Below, in pieces: positions 42,945 through 48,903 of a stretch of 48,903 nucleotides of DNA. The notes below the pieces were generated by a model that ran no database searches, was not told the origin of the DNA, and was given only the letters and a program-made list of their open reading frames with translations. The DNA comes from JBAXBF01 sp034429745. Lineage in GTDB: Bacteria; Chloroflexota; Anaerolineae; Anaerolineales; DRKV01. The stretch spans positions 1-48,903 of the forward strand of contig DAOUFY010000059.1 in NCBI GenBank assembly GCA_034429745.1, in the 5' to 3' direction. The position numbers and the translations under genes are program-made. Numbering within the stretch: the stretch's first letter is position 1; each line of letters starts with the position of its first letter.

Positions 42945-43682
42945 TTATGGTGAGGATTTTTCTTGAAATTTGGCTAGTATCTTTTTATCTTCCTCTGAGA
43001 GAATGGTTTTTTCAAGCAAATCGGGACGACGTTGAACGGTGCGGAGTAAAGATTGTTCGCGGCGCCAGCGTTCGATTTGGGCATGATTTCCGGAAAGGAG
43101 CACTTCAGGAACTCTCCAGCCTCGAAACTCGGGCGGGCGAGTGTAATGCGGATGTTCTAGTAAATAATTAGTGTGAGAGTCTTGAACAGCACCTTGTGGA
43201 TCCCCTAAAACGCCAGGTATCAGTCTTGAGATCGAATCGATAAGCACTAAGGCGGGCAGTTCACCACCGCTGAGGACATAGTCTCCTATAGAGATTTCTT
43301 CGTTGACCAAGTATTGACGTACCCTTTCATCAATACCTTCATATCTGCCGCAAATGAGGGCAATGTGGGGAAGTTGGGCAAAAGAGATAGCCATCTGTTG
43401 ATGATAAGGTTTTCCTTGAGGGTCTAATAAGATAACAGGACAGGATGGAGGATTGCCTAGTACCGATTCGACGGCTTCAAATATGGGCTCTGGTTTCATA
43501 ATCATACCTCCTCCTCCGCCATAAGGGGTATCATCGGTGGTATGATGCTTGTCGTGGGTATAACTGCGAATGTTGTGCAAATTGACTGTAATAAGTCCCT
43601 TTTCGCGAGCACGTTTGAGTATGCTGCCTTCTAAGTAGGGTTGAATAAATTCGGGGAAGAGTGTAAAAACATCAAAGACCAT
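42945..43682 (-). CDS. trmD: tRNA (guanine-37-N1) methyltransferase
   Basis: SPOUT enzyme that methylates G37 of tRNAs reading CNN codons to keep the reading frame. 245 residues with MVFDVFTLFPEF, DDTPYGGGGGMIMKPEP, the trefoil-knot motifs LICGRYEGIDERV and SIGDYVLSGGE, and PPEFRGWRVPEVLLSGNH. It stands apart from rpsP, rimM and rplS, with which it often forms an operon. No SD precedes the ATG. It diverges from uvrA across 111 nt. Confidence 0.97.
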   Translation of the reverse strand: MVFDVFTLFPEFIQPYLEGSILKRAREKGLITVNLHNIRSYTHDKHHTTDDTPYGGGGGMIMKPEPIFEAVESVLGNPPSCPVILLDPQGKPYHQQMAISFAQLPHIALICGRYEGIDERVRQYLVNEEISIGDYVLSGGELPALVLIDSISRLIPGVLGDPQGAVQDSHTNYLLEHPHYTRPPEFRGWRVPEVLLSGNHAQIERWRREQSLLRTVQRRPDLLEKTILSEEDKKILAKFQEKSSP

Positions 43683-43793
43683 AAGCTGATTTTAGTCTTT
43701 TAAACGGAGTTCGTCAAATAAATGAGTATTGAGGTAACAAATTGGAGTATAATTAAACGCTAAAAATTTCCTAGAGGGTTTGGATAAAGGTTT

Positions 43794-46703
43794 ATGTCTT
43801 CTTCAGTTATTCGTGTAGTAGGGGCACGAGTTCATAATTTAAAAAATATCACTGTCGAAATACCGCGCGATCAGTTAGTTGTAATAACTGGGTTGTCGGG
43901 CTCTGGAAAATCATCCTTAGCATTTGATACCATATTTGCTGAAGGGCAACGACGGTATGTTGAATCGCTTTCTTCTTATGCGCGCCAGTTTTTAGGGCAA
44001 ATGGATAAACCAGATGTTGATTCAATAGAAGGATTATCGCCAGCAGTATCCATTGATCAAAAAGGGGCCTCGCATAATCCCCGTTCTACTGTAGGAACAG
44101 TAACTGAAATATATGATTATTTGCGATTGCTTTTTGCTCGGATTGGAATTCCTCATTGCCCGCAGTGCGGCAGAGAGGTGTCAAAACAATCTGCACAGGA
44201 AATTGTTGACAGCATCCGCAGTTTACCAGACGGATCGCGTTTATACATTTTGGCTCCTATTGTGCGCGGCAGAAAAGGCACTTACCAAGCTGTATTTGAT
44301 GAAATACGAAAAGCCGGCTTTTTAAGGGCAAGGGTGGATGGCGAAGTGCTTGATTTGGATAGTGATATCCAACTAGATCGTTATAAGATCCATACGATTG
44401 AGGCAGTTGTAGATAGATTGATCATTAGACACAATCAGGACGATGAGGAAGAAACTCATTTCCTCAGCCGTTTGACTGATTCGGTAGAAACTGCATTAAA
44501 GTTTGGTGAAGGATATCTGACAGTTCATCGCGTGATTGAAAAGGCTGATGAACAAGGTGATAAGGGGGAGGACATCTTTTTTTCGGAGCATTTAGCCTGC
44601 CCAACTTGCGGCATAAGTTTGCCTGAAATTGAACCGCGTACTTTCTCGTTTAATACTCCGCATGGGGCGTGTCCGGTTTGTCAAGGAATGGGAGGCAAAT
44701 TGGAGGTAGATACCCAACTGCTCATTCCAGATTGGGATGTATCCTTAAAGGAGGGCGCAATTATTTTGCCGGAATGGAATGGGCCTAGAGAGGAGGGGGG
44801 CTATTATTGGCAAGTATTAGAAGCAGCTGCTAAAGCTTATCATATTGATTTAGACGCACCACTTCGAACGATTCCAAAAGAAAAATTAGATATACTGCTC
44901 TATGGTACACAAGGTAGGGAAATTACAATTCACTATCATAACCGCAATGGAAGAGAAGCTACCTTTCGAACTCCATTCGAAGGAGTGATACCAAATTTGG
45001 AGCGGCGCTACAACGAAACAAATTCAGAATACATTCGCAGCCGTATTGCAGAATATATGACGATGAAGACATGCCCAGCATGTCATGGTGATCGCTTAAG
45101 GCCGGAAGCATTAGCTGTTACAGTAGCTGGTTCTAACATCGTTGAAGTAACACGCTGGCATGTATTAAAAACTTTGGAATGGGTGCATAACCTCATGGAT
45201 GAATCCAGCGGCTTGCTTGATGCGCGGCAGCGTTTGATTGCTGAGAGGATTTTTAAGGAATTGACGGCACGCTTGGGCTTTTTAGTTGATGTGGGCTTAG
45301 ACTATTTAACTCTTTCACGACTAGCTGGTACACTATCTGGCGGTGAAGCACAGCGTATTCGTTTGGCAACACAGATCGGTTCAAAACTTATGGGGGTGCT
45401 TTATGTTTTAGATGAACCTTCTATTGGATTGCACCCACGAGACAACGAACGTTTGTTAAAAACCCTCAAGGGATTGAGAGATTTGGGCAATACAGTGATT
45501 GTAGTGGAACATGACGAAGAAACTATCCGCAATGCAGATTGGATCATTGATATGGGCCCTGGAGCGGGAGAACATGGAGGAAGAGTTGTTGCCCAAGGAA
45601 CGCTGGAACAAATATTGAGTACCGAAGAATCTCAAACAGGAGCTTACTTAAGCGGTAAGAAGGTTATTCCTGTACCATCCAATCGGCGAACAGGGAATGG
45701 CAAACGTATTGTTATTTATGGAGCAAGTGAAAACAACTTGAAGAATATTGATGTGGAAATTCCATTAGGAATGCTGACGTGTATTACTGGCGTTTCTGGT
45801 TCTGGTAAGTCCACACTGATGATTGAGGTGCTTTATAAAGCGTTAGCCAATCATTTGCATGGCTCTCATCTTCAGGTTGGGAAACATGATAGCATAGAGG
45901 GATTAGAGAATCTCGATAAGGTGATCAATATAGATCAATCACCGATTGGCAGAACGCCGCGTTCGAATCCGGGAACATATACAGGATTGTTTGATCTAAT
46001 ACGCAAATTATTTTCCGAGCTGCCGGAAAGCAAAATTCGCGGTTATAAACCAGGAAGATTTTCTTTTAATGTACGCGGTGGACGATGTGAAGCTTGTCAA
46101 GGACAGGGACAGATTAGAATTGAAATGCAATTTCTGCCGGATGTATATGTGCCGTGTGAAGTCTGCAAAGGAGCGCGTTTCAACCGTGAGACACTGCAAG
46201 TGCGATATAAAGAGTATTCGATCGCAGATGTTTTAGATTTAACAGTAGATGAGGCTTTAGAAGTGTTTGCTTCGTTTTCTCAGATGACGGCTAAACTGCA
46301 AACTCTTCAGGATGTCGGGTTAGGCTATATCAAAGTTGGGCAACCAGCACCAACGCTTTCAGGGGGTGAAGCGCAGCGGGTGAAACTAGCACGCGAGTTG
46401 TCAAAACGTTCTACCGGAAGAACCCTCTATGTTTTGGATGAACCGTCAGTGGGATTGCATGCCGCAGATGTTCATAAACTCATTGAGGTGCTTCAGCGAC
46501 TGGTTGAAAGTGGAAACACCGTGGTCATCATAGAACATAATCCCGACATTATTAAGGTCGCTGATTATATTATTGACTTGGGTCCAGAAGGAGGAGAACG
46601 CGGCGGACGTATCGTAGCACAAGGTACTCCAGAAGAAATTTGCCGCGTTCCCGAGTCTTATACTGGTCGTTTCTTACAGCCTTATCTTAAGCCAACAGGA
46701 TAG
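43794..46703 (+). CDS. uvrA: UvrABC excision nuclease subunit A
   Basis: DNA-damage recognition ATPase of nucleotide excision repair. 969 residues with two ABC-type ATPase modules: Walker A GLSGSGKS (33-40) and GVSGSGKS (666-673); both signature motifs are SGGEAQR-type (LSGGEAQRIRLA and LSGGEAQRVKLA). Zn modules are visible, including C765/C768 and C788/C791 in the second half. The upstream TATAAT (43748-43753) has a poor -35, and no clear LexA box was recognised. SD is AAAGG, close to the ATG. The last 17 nt overlap the convergent SGNH hydrolase gene. Confidence 0.98.
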   Translation: MSSSVIRVVGARVHNLKNITVEIPRDQLVVITGLSGSGKSSLAFDTIFAEGQRRYVESLSSYARQFLGQMDKPDVDSIEGLSPAVSIDQKGASHNPRSTVGTVTEIYDYLRLLFARIGIPHCPQCGREVSKQSAQEIVDSIRSLPDGSRLYILAPIVRGRKGTYQAVFDEIRKAGFLRARVDGEVLDLDSDIQLDRYKIHTIEAVVDRLIIRHNQDDEEETHFLSRLTDSVETALKFGEGYLTVHRVIEKADEQGDKGEDIFFSEHLACPTCGISLPEIEPRTFSFNTPHGACPVCQGMGGKLEVDTQLLIPDWDVSLKEGAIILPEWNGPREEGGYYWQVLEAAAKAYHIDLDAPLRTIPKEKLDILLYGTQGREITIHYHNRNGREATFRTPFEGVIPNLERRYNETNSEYIRSRIAEYMTMKTCPACHGDRLRPEALAVTVAGSNIVEVTRWHVLKTLEWVHNLMDESSGLLDARQRLIAERIFKELTARLGFLVDVGLDYLTLSRLAGTLSGGEAQRIRLATQIGSKLMGVLYVLDEPSIGLHPRDNERLLKTLKGLRDLGNTVIVVEHDEETIRNADWIIDMGPGAGEHGGRVVAQGTLEQILSTEESQTGAYLSGKKVIPVPSNRRTGNGKRIVIYGASENNLKNIDVEIPLGMLTCITGVSGSGKSTLMIEVLYKALANHLHGSHLQVGKHDSIEGLENLDKVINIDQSPIGRTPRSNPGTYTGLFDLIRKLFSELPESKIRGYKPGRFSFNVRGGRCEACQGQGQIRIEMQFLPDVYVPCEVCKGARFNRETLQVRYKEYSIADVLDLTVDEALEVFASFSQMTAKLQTLQDVGLGYIKVGQPAPTLSGGEAQRVKLARELSKRSTGRTLYVLDEPSVGLHAADVHKLIEVLQRLVESGNTVVIIEHNPDIIKVADYIIDLGPEGGERGGRIVAQGTPEEICRVPESYTGRFLQPYLKPTG

Positions 46704-47307
46704 CAGCTAACGCCTTAGCTAGCTTTGCATGTTCTTCCTGTTCATAATGAACACCATCTATGGGGCTAACTGAGATAACTTTGCTGGTATCAAAGAATTT
46801 GCACCCTAGTTCATCAGCAATACGTTGATATTGGGCGGCAAATTGCAAGGATTTTTCTCGGCCTCCTTTGAGCATTTCTACGAGATGCCCTGCTTCAAGA
46901 ACCGGCGGGGGAGCCATAATCAAAATTTGGGGAACTCCACCATTAACTCCGGCTTCACTTTTCTGAATAGTTTTTACAAGTCTGCCAACACCTTCTGCTA
47001 TGTCAAAAGCCGTCAAGGAAAAGCGGTATTTTAGGTCGTTTGTGCCAAGCATTAAAAGCACCCAATCAATGGGTTTATGGGAGTCAAGACAAGCCGGCAA
47101 ATAAGTAAGACCATTTTTATGCTGCTCGATTGGGTCATCCCAAACAGTAGTACGGCCTGGGCAGCCTTCTTCGATAACGAGATAATCTTTGCCAAGCAGC
47201 TGCTGCAGAATGCCGGTCCACCGTTCGGAATAGGCGAAACGGCCGGCATTCTTGCCGGGTTTTGTTCCATGAGTATTAGAATCGCCGTAACAGAGAATAG
47301 TTTTCAT
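46687..47307 (-). CDS. SGNH/GDSL-type hydrolase
   Basis: 206 residues. Block I YGDSNTHG (Ser10 nucleophile), the glycine region EEGCPGRTTVWDDP, block III LGTND (Asn90) and block V with D184 and H187 in SPIDGVHYE are all present, so the catalytic triad is intact. No signal peptide is visible, suggesting a cytoplasmic esterase, arylesterase or acyl-transfer enzyme. The substrate is unknown. SD GGAGGAAAT lies upstream of the ATG. Confidence 0.9.
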   Translation of the reverse strand: MKTILCYGDSNTHGTKPGKNAGRFAYSERWTGILQQLLGKDYLVIEEGCPGRTTVWDDPIEQHKNGLTYLPACLDSHKPIDWVLLMLGTNDLKYRFSLTAFDIAEGVGRLVKTIQKSEAGVNGGVPQILIMAPPPVLEAGHLVEMLKGGREKSLQFAAQYQRIADELGCKFFDTSKVISVSPIDGVHYEQEEHAKLAKALAAILLA

Positions 47308-47357
47308 ATGGGTATTTCCTCCAAGTTCTTATTTATTAATTGCATTATTGCAAAAAG

Positions 47358-48903
47358 TTATAGCCTAAAGCGCTGAATAGTTCTTATTAACTGTTGAGAT
47401 AATTCATTGAGCGCTTGAGCGGAAGCAGACACTTCCTCTGCCTGAGCACTTACCTCTTCTGTGGTTGCAGATACTTCTTCTGTGGCAGCACTGTTTTCCT
47501 CGCTTACACTGGCAACATTCTCGACCATCTCAGTTACCTGGTTGACTTGAGCTGTCATCTCCTCGGTGGCTGCCGTGTTCTCTTCAACCACGCTCGCCAC
47601 GTTCTCAATCACTTGCGTCATCCGCTCTGCAGCTTTGCTCATCTCTTGGGCTAAATCCGCCGCTTGTTTGGCTTGCCCTTTTAAACCATCTGTGGCATTA
47701 TATATCTCTTTAAGAGCCAAACCAGCCTCCTGGGCAGAAAGAACCCCTTTTTCAACGTCTTCCATGCTGGCTTCCATTGCCTTGACTGCCGCTGCAGCTG
47801 AACGCTGCACTTGAGCGATGATCTCGCCAATCTCTTTCGTAGCTGCCGCTGATTTCTCTGCCAGCTTGCGCACTTCATCTGCTACAACCGCAAACCCTTT
47901 GCCATGTTCACCCGCTCGCGCTGCTTCAATGGCTGCATTGAGCGCCAGCAAGTTGGTCTGTGAGGCAATGTCATCAATGGCTTCCACAATAGAGCTCACC
48001 TGCTGAGATAAGTTGCCCATTTCTTGCACTTGGGCAGCTGCCCGCTGTACCGTGGATTTGATTGCTCCAATGCTGGCAACAGTATGTTCAACAACCGTAC
48101 CCCCGCTTTGAGCGGTTTGGGCTACTTCAGCCGCTCCGCTTGATACATTTTGAGCACGCTGCGATACCTGCTCGATGGATTCTACCAGGTCTTTGTTGGT
48201 CTCCGTTGCTTGGGCAATCGCCCGCGCCTGCTCCTGCGCCCCTTGAGCAACGCTGTTGATGGCTTTGGTCATCTGGTCAATTGCCCGCGCTGTTTGGGTT
48301 ATGGATTCTGACTGCTGTGCCGTACCGCGCGACACTTGCTGAATGGTGGTTGCAATTTGATTGGTGGCTTCGCCCGCTTGTTCGGCAACGTGAGCTAAGT
48401 CGGAGGCAGCTTGCTGCACTTGCTGGGCATGTTGGATGATCTCACTCACTGCCCCAACCAACGACTGCCGAATGGCTTTGAGATTGTCGAAGACGAGCGA
48501 AAGCTGGGCTTGCATTTGTTGGGTATATTCGTTGCCTTGTGGCAGGTCGGCAAGCTCAAAGTTGACAATGCCTTCCGCCAACTGAGACAAGCCGGCTGCC
48601 AAGCGATCTACGGCTTGCTGCAAGTAGCTCATTTGAGAGGTGCGTTCGGTAATATCCTGCACCACCTCAATATGTCCAATTTTCTCCCCGCGAGTGTTCA
48701 GCAGCGCTGCTGTATCCACTTGAAAATCGCGATCTAAACCCGGCTGGCGGAAAGTGGAGGTAGGCTTGCCAGCCCGCCACATCGCGATGCCGCAGCGTTC
48801 GGTATTGCAAATATCAGTTCCCCACTCACAGCAAGGTCTGCCAAGCACCTCTTGCCGTTTGCGCCCCATGACTTTCGTTGCTGCTTCATTGATGAAAGTC
48901 CAA
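47358..48903 (-). CDS. Methyl-accepting chemotaxis protein with PAS domain (5' truncated)
   Basis: The frame stays open to the window end, so the ATG at 48869 is probably internal; upstream residues (FINEAATKVM) already belong to the PAS domain. The PAS part carries four cysteines in GRPCCEWGTDICNTERCG and ends in IGHIEVVQDIT. A coiled segment of roughly 100 residues links it to the MCP signalling domain, whose hairpin tip lies in IDDIASQTNLLALNAAIEAARAGEHGKGFAVVADEVRKLAEKS, given here as its consecutive short blocks. No membrane helix is seen, nor a C-terminal CheR-binding pentapeptide. The C-terminus has repeats of Glu-rich EE(V/N)SA units. Confidence 0.9.
   Translation of the reverse strand, partial: WTFINEAATKVMGRKRQEVLGRPCCEWGTDICNTERCGIAMWRAGKPTSTFRQPGLDRDFQVDTAALLNTRGEKIGHIEVVQDITERTSQMSYLQQAVDRLAAGLSQLAEGIVNFELADLPQGNEYTQQMQAQLSLVFDNLKAIRQSLVGAVSEIIQHAQQVQQAASDLAHVAEQAGEATNQIATTIQQVSRGTAQQSESITQTARAIDQMTKAINSVAQGAQEQARAIAQATETNKDLVESIEQVSQRAQNVSSGAAEVAQTAQSGGTVVEHTVASIGAIKSTVQRAAAQVQEMGNLSQQVSSIVEAIDDIASQTNLLALNAAIEAARAGEHGKGFAVVADEVRKLAEKSAAATKEIGEIIAQVQRSAAAAVKAMEASMEDVEKGVLSAQEAGLALKEIYNATDGLKGQAKQAADLAQEMSKAAERMTQVIENVASVVEENTAATEEMTAQVNQVTEMVENVASVSEENSAATEEVSATTEEVSAQAEEVSASAQALNELSQQLIRTIQRFRL

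Noticed and set aside
43683..43793. SOS (LexA) box before uvrA
   Set aside because: Only a half-site-like GTTCGTC was found; no symmetric box is present near the TATAAT at 43748.
47415..48737. Several plus-strand ORFs of 60-110 codons opposite the chemoreceptor gene
   Set aside because: They are mirror frames of the low-complexity Ala/Gln/Glu-rich signalling domain, with no SD or family match.

Overview
The window is a gene-dense stretch of bacterial chromosome, most likely from the phylum Chloroflexota (Anaerolineae-like). The grounds are: long Thr/Pro linkers in exported proteins; a replicative-helicase cassette of dnaB, a DnaD-like gene and a DnaC/DnaI-like gene; frequent GTG/TTG starts behind good Shine-Dalgarno (SD) sites; a moderate, visibly sub-50% G+C content; and a mixture of families common there. 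This taxonomic call is inference; no rRNA or tRNA gene was seen. No stretch over 300 bases lacks a gene, and there is no visible IS element, prophage, CRISPR array or integron.

Layout. 1-8.1 kb (+): the end of a membrane protein, cmk, a very large sensor kinase, rpsF-rpsR behind a structured leader, a PpiC-type foldase, an SH3b protein and an unknown protein. 8.1-9.9 kb (-): an OmpR-type regulator and a PP2C phosphatase. 10-16.5 kb: purB (+), then pyrG-udk-VTT-domain protein (-) and a PhoB/PhoR-like pair (-). 16.5-22.9 kb (+): a small membrane protein, a bifunctional-nuclease-domain protein, dnaB, a DnaD-like gene, an unusual helicase loader with two AAA+ modules, a PPK2 kinase and a solitary DNA methyltransferase. 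23-27 kb (+): nicotinamidase-like hydrolase, nicotinate phosphoribosyltransferase, a DUF364-type protein and a membrane protein. 27-27.6 kb (-): a CBS/ACT protein. 27.7-32.5 kb (+): purH, two Gfo/Idh/MocA oxidoreductases, nagA. 32.5-41.2 kb (-), read from right to left: an alanine-dehydrogenase-like gene, a CoA-transferase, pyk, a ROK-like protein, a sugar-binding lipoprotein and two permeases. 41.3-43.7 kb (-): a polytopic membrane protein and trmD. 43.8-48.9 kb: uvrA (+), an SGNH hydrolase (-) and the 3' part of a chemoreceptor (-).

How it fits together. Nucleotide metabolism is prominent: cmk, purB, pyrG, udk, purH, PPK2 and NAD salvage. Between 29.4 and 37.3 kb two convergent groups face each other: two Gfo/Idh/MocA enzymes and NagA on one side, a CUT1 sugar importer and a ROK-like protein on the other. 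They look like an amino-sugar or uncommon-sugar utilisation locus that feeds pyruvate kinase and a CoA-transferase. The most unusual single gene is the helicase loader with duplicated ATPase modules, encoded just after dnaB and overlapping the DnaD-like gene by 59 nt. Non-coding structures of note are the rpsF leader, a perfect 14-bp stem-loop between the sugar-binding protein and permease genes, and an orphan full-length SD sequence upstream of the sugar-binding protein gene.
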